Source: CAWKCE01 sp032127035
Lineage (GTDB): Bacteria > Actinomycetota > Actinomycetes > JAHEKZ01
DNA: 64,000 bases
Reading direction: 5' to 3'
NCBI GenBank assembly: GCA_963848085.1
Contig: CAWKCE010000005.1
Span: 1 to 64,000, forward strand
Position 1 is the stretch's first letter. The number at the start of each line of letters is the position of its first letter. The notes under the pieces are model-generated. The model had not been told where the DNA came from and did not search any database. It worked only from the letters and a program-made list of their open reading frames with translations. Shown here one piece after another: positions 7,647 to 16,076 of the stretch. The position numbers were made by a program, and so were the translations under genes.

Positions 7647-7657
7647 GTGTGCACTCG
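7612..7657 (-). repeat. right pair of 14-bp palindromic repeats, same 32-bp period
   Basis: CGAGCGTGCACTCG at 7612-7625 and CGGGTGTGCACTCG at 7644-7657 each differ by one base from the reverse complement of the 7316 repeat. Again the starts are 32 bp apart with an 18-nt spacer. The spacer sequence differs from that of the left pair, so only the palindromes and the spacing are conserved. Each right copy lies 296 bp after its left counterpart. Confidence 0.7.
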
Positions 7658-7756
7658 GCGGGGGCGGAGGCTGCCGGACACCGTGTCTCGCCTGGGTTCC
7701 CGTCGATCAGCCGGGGTTCGGTGACCACCACCGGCGCGGACCTGACGAGCGCCGGC

Positions 7757-8671
7757 TCACTGCGAGCGGTGGGCCGGCGGCGCGAACCTCGGACCACGGC
7801 GGGGCGCCCCACCGCCGGCAAGCTCCATCAGTCGTTGCACGCGGTAGCGGTGGCCCTGCCACGGCGCGAGTAGCTCACGCAGCTGGTCGTCGTCGCCGCG
7901 CTCCCCCGTCAGCTGGTAGCACAGGTCCTTGGCCAGGTGGAAGTCGCCGAAGGACACCGCGTCCGGGTCACCCAGCGCGCGCTGCGCCACCTCGGCGGCA
8001 GTCCACTCCCCGACGCCGGGCAGGGTCCGAAGGACCCGGTGCGCCTCCGGCAGCGGCGCTGCTGCCGACCGTTCGAGAGCGGCCGCAGCCGACGCGACCG
8101 TGGCCAGCGTGCGGGCGCGTTGAGGGGTCACGCCGGCACGGTGGTAGTCCCACGCCTGGATCTGCCGCCACCGCCCCGGCGGGGGTGGCACGTGCATCCC
8201 GGCCGGAGCCGGTCCCGGAGCGGGCTCGCCGAACCACGACAGCAGCGACCGCCAGGCCCGGCTCGACTCGCGACCGGTGACCTTCTGCTCGATGACCGCC
8301 GCGGCAGCGGCTTCGAACACCCGGCCGGTGCGCGGCACGCGCCAACCCGGGTGGCACCGCCACGACTCGGCGACGGCCGGGTGCCGTGGGTCGAACCCGG
8401 CGGTCTCGTCCCCGTCCCCGAGCAGCTCGGGGACACGTGCCAGCAGCCAGCCGGCGCCGTCGCCCCACGCGGACGCGTCGACCTCGCCGTCCCGGGGCCG
8501 CCCCGCCAGTCGCAGGGTCCCCGGCCCGTCGGGGGTGAACGTGGCCCACCACACGCTGCGGTCGTGTGCCGTGCGGAACGCCGGGTCCTGACTGCCGTGG
8601 CGCAGGGTGCCGAGGGTCGCCCGTAGGTCGACCGGACGGTCGGTTCGCCACTGCCGGCGCGCCGGGGTCAT
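7757..8671 (-). CDS. AlkA-like DNA-3-methyladenine glycosylase (HhH-GPD)
   Basis: 304 residues. It should remove alkylated bases in base-excision repair. The C-terminal half has the helix-hairpin-helix LRTLPGVGEWTAAEVAQRAL (about 222-241). It is followed by DAVSFGDFHL, whose Asp is the likely catalytic residue of this superfamily. VIEQKVTGRES marks the start of the HhH-GPD domain. Residues 1-100 form a divergent N-terminal domain. ATG 8671 is 10 nt after the pyrophosphorylase stop, so the gene is cotranscribed with it. That pairing has no obvious functional sense. Confidence 0.85.
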   Translation of the reverse strand: MTPARRQWRTDRPVDLRATLGTLRHGSQDPAFRTAHDRSVWWATFTPDGPGTLRLAGRPRDGEVDASAWGDGAGWLLARVPELLGDGDETAGFDPRHPAVAESWRCHPGWRVPRTGRVFEAAAAAVIEQKVTGRESSRAWRSLLSWFGEPAPGPAPAGMHVPPPPGRWRQIQAWDYHRAGVTPQRARTLATVASAAAALERSAAAPLPEAHRVLRTLPGVGEWTAAEVAQRALGDPDAVSFGDFHLAKDLCYQLTGERGDDDQLRELLAPWQGHRYRVQRLMELAGGGAPRRGPRFAPPAHRSQ

Positions 8672-8681
8672 CGCCCGCCTG

Positions 8682-9725
8682 TCACGGGTCCGGCGAGAAC
8701 CGCACCGATGTCGGTGGCAGGACGACTCCCGGCCAGACCCGCGCGCCGGCGCGCAGCTCGTTGCCGCGTCCGACGACGGCGCCGTCGCCGACGACCACAT
8801 CGACCAGCACCACTCCGGCCTCCACCACTGCCCCGACGCCCACCGCCGACCGCTCCAAGTGGGCTCCCTCCCCGACGTGGGCCCGCGACATGACCACCGA
8901 GCCGGTGACGGCCGCCCCGCCCCCGATGACGGCTCCGGCTCCGACCGAGCTCCCGCCGGACACGACCGCACCGGGGTCGACGACGGACCCCGCTGCGAGC
9001 CACGACTCGCCGTCCCGCCGCACCAGGTCGGAGGAGGCCTGGACGTAGGCCGCGGGCGTGCCGACGTCGCTCCAGAACGAGGTCTCCTGCCACGCGAAGA
9101 TGCGCCCACCGTCGGCGAGCAGGCCGGGGAAGGTCTCCCGTTCCACCGAGACCGGCCGTCCGTGGGGAATGGTGTCCAAGACGTCGCGGCGGAAGACGTA
9201 GCAGCCGGCGTTCACCCAGTTGGTGACCGGCTCCGGCATCTTCTCGAGGAACTCCAGAACCCGGCCGTCACCGTCGCAGGGGACGCAGCCAAACGGACGA
9301 GCGTCCGGAACTTCGACCAGGTGCAGCGTGACGTCGGCCCGACGGTCACGGTGCTGGGCGAGCTGTCCGGCGAGGTCATGGCCCGACAGGTTGTCGCCGT
9401 TCACGACGACCACTGGGTCCGCCGACCCGGACCTGAGGTGCGGTGAGACGTTGCCGATGGCACCACCGGTTCCCAGGGGCTCGATCTCCCGCACGTAGGT
9501 CAGCGTCACACCGAGGTCGGCCCCGTCACCGAAGTAGTCGGAGAAGACCTCCGCCCGGTATGAGGTGGCCAGCACCACGTGGTCGACTCCGGCATCGCGG
9601 AGCTTGACGATCTGGTGGGTCAGCAGGGGCACTCCGGCGACGGGCAGCATCTGCTTGGGAGTGGTGAGGGTCAGCGGGCGCAGTCGGGTGCCTTGACCTC
9701 CCACCAGGAGAACGGCTTCGGGCAT
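8682..9725 (-). CDS. sugar-phosphate nucleotidyltransferase, probably mannose-1-phosphate guanylyltransferase
   Basis: 347 residues. The N-terminal Rossmann-type domain has LLVGGQGTRLRPLT (about 6-19), PKQMLPVAG, VVNGDNL and GTGGAIGNV, all typical of RmlA/ManB-type enzymes. The C-terminal third is a left-handed beta-helix of hexapeptide repeats (SVVDPGAVVSGGSSVGAGAV and onward). The position near fbiA/fbiB parallels mycobacterial manB (Rv3264c), which makes GDP-mannose; glucose-1-phosphate specificity cannot be excluded. It is leaderless: TAGGCT sits 7 nt before the ATG and uses the stop codon of the upstream gene. Confidence 0.85.
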   Translation of the reverse strand: MPEAVLLVGGQGTRLRPLTLTTPKQMLPVAGVPLLTHQIVKLRDAGVDHVVLATSYRAEVFSDYFGDGADLGVTLTYVREIEPLGTGGAIGNVSPHLRSGSADPVVVVNGDNLSGHDLAGQLAQHRDRRADVTLHLVEVPDARPFGCVPCDGDGRVLEFLEKMPEPVTNWVNAGCYVFRRDVLDTIPHGRPVSVERETFPGLLADGGRIFAWQETSFWSDVGTPAAYVQASSDLVRRDGESWLAAGSVVDPGAVVSGGSSVGAGAVIGGGAAVTGSVVMSRAHVGEGAHLERSAVGVGAVVEAGVVLVDVVVGDGAVVGRGNELRAGARVWPGVVLPPTSVRFSPDP

Positions 9726-9732
9726 GAGCGAG

Positions 9733-9738
9733 AGCCTA
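9733..9738 (-). promoter_or_regulatory. -10 box built on the upstream gene's stop codon
   Basis: TAGGCT on the minus strand ends 7 nt before ATG 9725. Its first three bases are the TAG stop of the SpoIID-type gene. Confidence 0.45.
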
Positions 9739-12453
9739 CGAGTACCAGCCGACGATGCGCACCGAGACGTCCGCGGCGTCTCCGCGCACGGCGACCTCCA
9801 CCGTGCCGTCGCTGCCGATCGGCACCGATACCAGGTTGCGGGTGGGACCTCGGGAGTCGAACACGACCGACGGTCGACGGCGAGCGTCGGTGCCAGTCGG
9901 CCGCAGGCTCACGAACCCCTGCGTCTGGGCACCGTAGGCGCGCACCAGCAGCACCACCGAGCCGGCGGACTCGGGCACCGAGCCCATCCCGGAAACACGG
10001 AGCTGCGCCTGTTCGCCAACGCCCATGGGTCCGTCACGGCGGGGGTCGAGCAGGGTGCCTCGAGAGGTCTTGAACCGACCTACCGCGCGACCGTCATGGG
10101 GCCCGAACCAGCCGAGCACGTCGACCGCGACATCGGCGCGACCGGCCGACAGCCGGATCGGGATCCGGCCCCGGTCGTCGACGCGGACGACAGCTGTGGC
10201 CGCCCGGTCCTCACCTGCCTTGGCACGGACCACAAGACCGCTGCCGAACGACTGGTCGGGGCGGGCCAGGCTCAGCTGGGCATCTGTGCTCGGACTTAGC
10301 AGCGCGGCGTTCACCAGGACCGCCCGAATCCCGGAGTCAGGCAAGCCAGCCCGGCCGACGACCTTCACCCAGGAGGCGGACCGCGAGCTGACCCGCCCCT
10401 GCGGGAGACCGATGCCGGCCAGGGAGTCCGCCACCCGTGTCGCCGCAGCCGCGCGGAACGACCACGAGTTCACACCGGACGCGGTGTAGTAGCCGACCAC
10501 GTCGACCCGCAGGTAGCGCGCCGCAGCGGTCGTTCCGAAGCTCACGCGGCCGTCGGCCGACACCGGCACGCTGATCGTGCCCACCGCGGGCTCTCCTTTG
10601 CTGAACGAAGCGGCGGTCAGTCGGCCCCGCTTGTCGCCGGTCCGCCACGCCACCGCCGAGGCCGCGCTGGGCCCGGCTGCCGCGACGCGGAGGAGGACCG
10701 CGCGGGTGCCGCGGTCCGGAACGGAGCCGGTTCCGGCCACGGTGACGGTGACCTTCCCACCGTCGGAGACGGCGCGGACCGAGGTCCCGCGGTACAGGGC
10801 CTCGGGTGAGACGGGCTTGAAGTAGGACTCCGGGGACGTGGGCACCACGGCCCCGGTGCTCTCCCGGTTTCCGCGGATGCTCCCGTAGCTCGCCGCCACC
10901 CGGGCGCGGTACGGCACGCCGTTCACCAGGCCACGGATCCTGATCCGGCGACGGTCGGCGCCGAGCTCCTTGGTGATGTCACCGGGCTGGACGGTGACCT
11001 GGTAGCCGGTCACCGGGCGGTCGGTCTTGGGGGGCTGCCAGCGCACCCGGAGCGCACGGTCCAGCGCGATGCCACGCACCTGCCGCGGAGCGGCCTTGGC
11101 GGCGACCGTTCCGGAGTTGGTGACGACCCACCAGGTGCTCTTCAGGCCGAGCGCCCATCGGAAGGAGTCGGCCGACACCGTGACGCTGGCCTTCGACCCG
11201 ACCAGCCCCACCGACTGCACGCGTCCGCCCCAGATGCCGTTGCCGTCCCGACCCAGCACCTTCAGCGTCTTGAGCGTGCCGATGGTCGGCCAGGCGGACT
11301 CGATCGCCTGGGTGGTCACCGTCCGCTGCCAGCTGTGTCCCCAGTTGTCGGAGCCGGTCACGACGCCGTCGTAGGGGTCCGGCTGGGCCACGAGGTAGCC
11401 ACGACTTCCCGCCACGGAGTACCCGCCGTTGGCCGACGAGAACTGGGTGAAGGCGGGCAGGCCGCCGCTGGCGAGGTAGACGCCCGCGGTGGCCTTCACC
11501 GCTTTCACCTCGTTCGCCGACTCGACGGCGAGGCTGCCGAACACCTGGCACGACGTGGTGTCGCAGATGTCGTAGCGCTGGCCGGCCGCACGGGCGCTGC
11601 GCTGCGTCAGCAACGCGTAGGACCGGGCGGCTACCGCCTGGGCCCGCAATGCCGCCGGCGTCCAGCTGCCGGGGATCTCCAGGGAGACCACCGCCCGCAG
11701 GTAGTGCTCGAGGAGAACGTCGTCGACGACCAGCAGCCCAGAGCTGGACCGCCGGACCAGGATGTGTCCGTGAAATGTCCGCGGGGAGCCCCCGCTGGAC
11801 AGCAGTGTCACCTTGCTGTTCCCGCGACCGGCGGCGGTCGAGAAGCGAACCCCGCCACTGATCCCGGCAGCGACCGACGTGGCCTGCGCGCCCGCGTAGG
11901 CCCGGACCCGTAGCCCCTCGGATGTGCGAAGGACGCGGTACGCCGTGACCGCCTCGCCCCCCACCACGGTGGGCAGGTCGAGTGGCGTCCCCGCGGCGAC
12001 GGCTCGCAGGCCCGAGCGCGGGACCACGGTGACCGTGGTGGCACCGGACTCCCGGCGAGTCAGGGACGACAGCGAGACCCGGATGGCGCGGTCGGCCGCA
12101 ACGGTTTCGGCCGTCGTGCCCGGGTAGTAGAAGTCCAGGATCTCCTGGTAGCTCTTCCCCAGTCGGCCCATGCCTTCGGCGCCGAACTGGGACATCCCGA
12201 TGCCGTGACCGTAACCGCGCCCGGACAGCGAGAACGCACCGGACGCCGGGACCGGGTAGGTCTCGGTGGGGTCCGCCGCGGCCGCCGGCAGGATGAGCAG
12301 CAGCGGCAACAGCCCCAGCACCAGCGCAACGACCGTGACGGCTGCCCGGGCCCGCGGGCCCACGGCAGCGTTCGTCACTCCTGTCACACCGGCATCACTC
12401 GGCAGGTAGCGAGGAGTGCCTAAGCCATCCGGGTGATCCGCCGGCGACGCCAC
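9736..12453 (-). CDS. secreted SpoIID/LytB-domain protein with C-terminal beta repeats
   Basis: 905 residues. A hydrophobic segment about 38-58 ending LPAAAAD is a signal peptide or anchor. SpoIID-like motifs are GYGHGIGMSQFGAEGMG (about 80-96), LEHYLRAVVSLEIP, ALRAQAVAARSYAL, and later TQFSSANGGYS. In sporulation SpoIID is a lytic transglycosylase acting on denuded glycan; activity here is inferred only. A fibronectin-type stretch follows near 460-530. Three roughly 110-residue repeats end the protein, each closing with a V-D-V-x-G-[WY]-[FY] strand, as in the upstream amidase. It lies 26 nt after that amidase and is cotranscribed with it. A later GTG start is possible. Confidence 0.85.
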   Translation of the reverse strand: MASPADHPDGLGTPRYLPSDAGVTGVTNAAVGPRARAAVTVVALVLGLLPLLLILPAAAADPTETYPVPASGAFSLSGRGYGHGIGMSQFGAEGMGRLGKSYQEILDFYYPGTTAETVAADRAIRVSLSSLTRRESGATTVTVVPRSGLRAVAAGTPLDLPTVVGGEAVTAYRVLRTSEGLRVRAYAGAQATSVAAGISGGVRFSTAAGRGNSKVTLLSSGGSPRTFHGHILVRRSSSGLLVVDDVLLEHYLRAVVSLEIPGSWTPAALRAQAVAARSYALLTQRSARAAGQRYDICDTTSCQVFGSLAVESANEVKAVKATAGVYLASGGLPAFTQFSSANGGYSVAGSRGYLVAQPDPYDGVVTGSDNWGHSWQRTVTTQAIESAWPTIGTLKTLKVLGRDGNGIWGGRVQSVGLVGSKASVTVSADSFRWALGLKSTWWVVTNSGTVAAKAAPRQVRGIALDRALRVRWQPPKTDRPVTGYQVTVQPGDITKELGADRRRIRIRGLVNGVPYRARVAASYGSIRGNRESTGAVVPTSPESYFKPVSPEALYRGTSVRAVSDGGKVTVTVAGTGSVPDRGTRAVLLRVAAAGPSAASAVAWRTGDKRGRLTAASFSKGEPAVGTISVPVSADGRVSFGTTAAARYLRVDVVGYYTASGVNSWSFRAAAATRVADSLAGIGLPQGRVSSRSASWVKVVGRAGLPDSGIRAVLVNAALLSPSTDAQLSLARPDQSFGSGLVVRAKAGEDRAATAVVRVDDRGRIPIRLSAGRADVAVDVLGWFGPHDGRAVGRFKTSRGTLLDPRRDGPMGVGEQAQLRVSGMGSVPESAGSVVLLVRAYGAQTQGFVSLRPTGTDARRRPSVVFDSRGPTRNLVSVPIGSDGTVEVAVRGDAADVSVRIVGWYS

Positions 12454-12479
12454 GCCGAGGGACCGGATCGTTCACCCGT

Positions 12480-15122
12480 TCAGCCGAACCAACCCATGAC
12501 GACCAACGACACGTCCGCCGCGGAGTCGGCGTTGCGCACCTTGACCCGCCCCTTGGCACCCAAGGGCACCACGACGAGGTTGGTGCGCGTGGCCCGACGG
12601 GGAACCGACAGGTCGGCTCCGGCGGGCACCGTCGCGCCGGCGGGGTAGACGAACAGCCGGGTGCCCCGCGTCGCCTGCGAACCGGACAGCTGGAGCACCA
12701 CAGCGTCGGCTGACTTGGGTACCCCGGCGACGCCACCCACGGTGGTCCGAGACGACTGTCCAGCACCCACGCGGAGCCCGTTGGAGGTGACCAGCCGGGG
12801 GGCCACCGGGTGGAAGCCAGCGCCGCCCCCGGACAGGTACCCGACAACGTCGAGCGTGACGCGTGCGGGCTGGTCCGCGGCCACCTTGATCCGGCCGTCG
12901 CCGGAAAGTGGGACCACGACCCGCTGCTGGGCGGCCTGGCCGGGAGACCGGCGGAGTGAGGGCATCGACGGCCGGCCCGCGTTGGCAGCCCAGACCCACA
13001 CCGCACTGGCCGACCCGCCGCTGCGACGGCGGACGTTGACCACCGCAGCATCAGCTCCGGAGGGGACACCCGCCTTGCCGGCGACGTCGAGCGTCACCGG
13101 AGTCGGGCCGACCGGGAGCCCGGAGGCAGTCCCCGGCAGGGTGGTCGGAGACAGCGGCACGAAGCCGTCGCCGCCGCCGGCCGTCGTCCAGTAGCCGACG
13201 ACCGACACTGCAGCCGACACCGTTCCTCGGGAGTTGCGGATGGTGATCGCCCCGTCGGGACCAATGCCCGACACCGCAAGACCGCGGGCGGACTCGCCGC
13301 CGTCGACGCTGACCGCGAAAGCGTCGCCCGAGCGGACGGTGCTGGGGCCTACCGACAGCGAGGTGTCGCGGCCGGCACAGGACGCCAGGACGTTCACCGC
13401 AACCGCGCTGACATTGCTCGACGGGACGCCGCCCCGGCCGAGCACCGGCACCCGGATCCGGGAGTCGGCGCCGAGGAGCACCGGCGCGGCCAGACCGAAC
13501 CCACCCGATGTCCCGGCGAGTTTGCGCGGGGTCACCGCGACGTAGCGTCCGACAGGTGAGCCAGCGAGCAGGGAGGTCGTCGCCGGAGGCGCGGGCGACC
13601 CCACCTGGATCTGGACGCCCGACTTCCAGGTAACCGCCTGGGACGTCGCGCTCGCGCCGGACAAGGTGACGAGGTAGCGGCCGGCGGGGACCTGTCTGCC
13701 TTGGTCGTCGCGGCCGCGCCAGAGCACCTTCAACGGTGACCCCGGCGCGACGGTGCCGGTACGGGTCTGGACAACGGTGTTCTGGCAGACCCGGGTCACC
13801 GTCAGCTGCCAGTCCATGGCGGTCAGGGAGCGGGACCGGGCGGTCACAGCAGTCGCGTCCCCGTAGGCGACCCGGTGGGTGGACAGGCCAGGCTCGACGA
13901 AGTTGGCGCCCATGAGCCGCTTCACCGTGCGCCGGATCTCCGGCAGCCGCTGGTACAGACGCGTTCCCGGGCATGCCGTGTAGCCGGCGTCGCGATGGCC
14001 GGAGATGACGTTGAACTTCACCTTCTGGCCGACGGTGTATCGGGACGGTCCGTCCTCGGTGACGAGCACCTTCGTCCCCATCGGGTTCCGGTGGTAGGTG
14101 GACAGTCGGAAGGCCAGGATGCGCGAAATCCCGTCCACCATGACGTCCGGGGCGGCCTTGCTCACGAAGTTGCCCATCGCGACCACAGACATGGTGTCGG
14201 TGTTGAAACCTCCGGTCGCGGCCTGCCGAACCGAGCCGGTGATGCTTCCCGCTCGCCCTTCGTAGATCCGGCCGAACTTGTCGACCAGGAAGTTGTAGGG
14301 GATGTCGGCATATCCGACGCTGCCAGTGGAGTACGCGAGAAGGCCGCGCACGACGGCCGGCGCCTGCGCCCGGGTGTAGGAGTTCGACCCGGCGGTGTGG
14401 TGCACGAACGAGGCCTTGATGGTCCGGCTCATCGCCAGGTTCCGGTCCCGCAGCGACTCGTCGGCACCCCACTGGGCTCGGGTGATGATGGGCGGGCGGG
14501 CAGCGGCCGCCGCCGCAGAGCTCGCCGGCGGCGCGGCGTCGATGTCGTCGTCCGCCGGCGAGGTGCCGGGGTCGACCAGGTCGATTCGCAGCCCGTCGGG
14601 CAGGCGGCCGACGACGACGTCGACCCGCACCTGGACCCCGTCGGAGTCACCCACCCACCGGGGCGCGGTGCCCATCCGGGTCGACGCCGCCAGCTCGTCG
14701 CCGCTGGCGGTGTCGGCCAGCTGCTCCAGCTCCTTCCAGCCGGTCCACGATCCGTCGGTCCGGGTGCGCACCGAGGCCACCAGCTCCACCGGGGTTGGGC
14801 TCGGCAGCCACGTCACGCCGAGCATCGAGAACTGGTCGGTGCTCGTGCGCGCGGTCAGCACCGCGGGCGCCACGTCGGCCGCCCGGCGCGCGGCGACGGC
14901 AGGTGACAGGCCGCGCGCCGCGGCCAGGTAGTCGGCGAGCGAGCCCGGCACCGGCTCGGTACGTCGAGCGGTCGCGTCGACTCCGGACAGGGCCACGGTG
15001 TGCAGCGCCGGTGGCACCGGGCGAGGGGCGTCCCGACCCACCGTCACCGTGGGCAGGACCACCGTGGTGGGGACGACCAGGACAGTGGCCAACAGCGCAC
15101 CGAGGGGAAGGCGCAGACGCAC
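12480..15122 (-). CDS. secreted PGRP-type N-acetylmuramoyl-L-alanine amidase with C-terminal beta repeats
   Basis: 880 residues from GTG 15122, with AAAGGTGA upstream. Residues 1-30 are a signal peptide. An N-terminal region of about 190 residues precedes the peptidoglycan-recognition/amidase domain (about 215-410). Zinc ligands appear in SFVHHTAG, ISGHRDAGY and YTACPG, with the catalytic-type Tyr in IPYNFLVDKFG, so the enzyme should be active. A FlgD-like Ig segment (LKVLWRGRDDQGRQVPAGRY) follows. Three beta repeats close the protein, each ending VVGYW, VVGYL or VMGWFG. It should cleave the amide between MurNAc and the stem peptide outside the membrane. Confidence 0.9.
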   Translation of the reverse strand: MRLRLPLGALLATVLVVPTTVVLPTVTVGRDAPRPVPPALHTVALSGVDATARRTEPVPGSLADYLAAARGLSPAVAARRAADVAPAVLTARTSTDQFSMLGVTWLPSPTPVELVASVRTRTDGSWTGWKELEQLADTASGDELAASTRMGTAPRWVGDSDGVQVRVDVVVGRLPDGLRIDLVDPGTSPADDDIDAAPPASSAAAAAARPPIITRAQWGADESLRDRNLAMSRTIKASFVHHTAGSNSYTRAQAPAVVRGLLAYSTGSVGYADIPYNFLVDKFGRIYEGRAGSITGSVRQAATGGFNTDTMSVVAMGNFVSKAAPDVMVDGISRILAFRLSTYHRNPMGTKVLVTEDGPSRYTVGQKVKFNVISGHRDAGYTACPGTRLYQRLPEIRRTVKRLMGANFVEPGLSTHRVAYGDATAVTARSRSLTAMDWQLTVTRVCQNTVVQTRTGTVAPGSPLKVLWRGRDDQGRQVPAGRYLVTLSGASATSQAVTWKSGVQIQVGSPAPPATTSLLAGSPVGRYVAVTPRKLAGTSGGFGLAAPVLLGADSRIRVPVLGRGGVPSSNVSAVAVNVLASCAGRDTSLSVGPSTVRSGDAFAVSVDGGESARGLAVSGIGPDGAITIRNSRGTVSAAVSVVGYWTTAGGGDGFVPLSPTTLPGTASGLPVGPTPVTLDVAGKAGVPSGADAAVVNVRRRSGGSASAVWVWAANAGRPSMPSLRRSPGQAAQQRVVVPLSGDGRIKVAADQPARVTLDVVGYLSGGGAGFHPVAPRLVTSNGLRVGAGQSSRTTVGGVAGVPKSADAVVLQLSGSQATRGTRLFVYPAGATVPAGADLSVPRRATRTNLVVVPLGAKGRVKVRNADSAADVSLVVMGWFG

Positions 15123-15246
15123 CGGGTCACCTTTCGCGGATGGGTGGGGCGGACCCGCTAAGCATCGGTCATCCGGGTGCAGGGCTGAAACCCAATCCTC
15201 TCTAATCGGGCATTTCCGGCGAGTCGCCAGATGTCCGACCGCGACC

Positions 15247-15252
15247 TAGGCT
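15247..15252 (+). promoter_or_regulatory. -10 box of leaderless promoter
   Basis: TAGGCT ends 6 nt before GTG 15259. The divergent region to the amidase start (about 130 nt) shows no recognised riboswitch. Confidence 0.5.
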
Positions 15253-15258
15253 GACCCG

Positions 15259-16047
15259 GTGCCCAGCGCCCTCGGACTTCTGCGGCGGGCGACCCGACAC
15301 GACCCCGCCCGGCCCCGGCTCACCTGGTACGACGACGCCTCCGGCGAGCGGGTCGAGCTGTCCGGGACCACGCTGCTGACCTGGGTCGCCAAGACCGCTC
15401 ACCTGCTGTCCGGCGACCTCGGACTGGGGCCCGGCGACCGGCTGTCCGTCGACCTCCCGCGCCACTGGACCGCGGCGGTCTGCTGGCTGGCTGCCGACGC
15501 CGTGGGTGCCCAGCTGTCACCGGTCCCCGGACCTGCCGGAGCCGGCACCTCCGACGCGGTCGACGTGGCGGTCGTCGGGCCGGACGCCCTGCTGGGGTCG
15601 ATCGGCGCCCACGAGGTGGTGGCGGTGTCCCTGCGGCCCATGGGGGCTCCCTTCGTCGACCCCCTCCCCCCACTCGTTCACGACTTCTCCCTCGAGGTAC
15701 GCAGCCAGCCGGACGACTTCCCCTTCGGTCCCGACCCGACGACTCCTGCGGGAGACCTGGGAGTCGACCTGGCGGCCGCTTGGGCGCTGGGACCCCGCGA
15801 CCGGGTCCTGGTGTGCGACGCATGGCCCCCGGGTGACCCGGTGGGACCCGACCTGGCTGCGGCCTGGGCCGCCGACGCTTCGGTGGTCTGGGTGCGGAAC
15901 GCCCGGGCCAGGTTCGACGTCGAACGCTGGACCGCCGAGCAGGTGACGGCGGTCGTGGCTGAGCCCGCGCCGGCCGGTGGCGAGCCTCACCCGGCTCCTC
16001 CCCCGGAGTCGTCGATTCGAGTGCTGAACCGTCCGTCCGTATCCTGA
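15259..16047 (+). CDS. TIGR03089-family protein (truncated AMP-ligase-like)
   Basis: 262 residues. It resembles only the N-terminal part of acyl-CoA/AMP-forming ligases: RLTWYDDASGERVELSG, then GDRLSVDLPRHWTAAVCWLA. It lacks the P-loop-like TSGTTG motif and the whole C-terminal lid, so it cannot be a normal adenylating enzyme. This fits the actinobacterial TIGR03089 family, which is typically found next to an LCP gene as here (and as Rv3268 next to Rv3267). Function is unknown. The start is a leaderless GTG. Confidence 0.8.
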   Translation: MPSALGLLRRATRHDPARPRLTWYDDASGERVELSGTTLLTWVAKTAHLLSGDLGLGPGDRLSVDLPRHWTAAVCWLAADAVGAQLSPVPGPAGAGTSDAVDVAVVGPDALLGSIGAHEVVAVSLRPMGAPFVDPLPPLVHDFSLEVRSQPDDFPFGPDPTTPAGDLGVDLAAAWALGPRDRVLVCDAWPPGDPVGPDLAAAWAADASVVWVRNARARFDVERWTAEQVTAVVAEPAPAGGEPHPAPPPESSIRVLNRPSVS

Positions 16048-16076
16048 GCCGTTCCGCCTGAGCACCGAGGAGCCGC

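Larger units (their letters stand above)
7235..7756. other. 522-bp gene-free stretch
   Basis: I find no intact gene on either strand. Three things are visible: two pairs of a 14-bp palindrome (7316-7361 and 7612-7657), a decayed VOC-like coding stretch (7503-7646), and on the minus strand short open stretches interrupted by stops. Base composition is slightly lower in GC than the neighbours. It looks like decayed sequence carrying an organised repeat. Confidence 0.6.

Noticed and set aside
7415..7873. forward and reverse open frames in the gene-free stretch
   Set aside because: They have no start signals or domains, and they run into the glycosylase gene in antisense; only the decayed VOC segment has recognisable protein pattern.
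15123..15258. possible c-di-AMP riboswitch upstream of the secreted amidase
   Set aside because: Such elements often precede wall hydrolases, but I could not find the conserved ydaO core or paired regions here.
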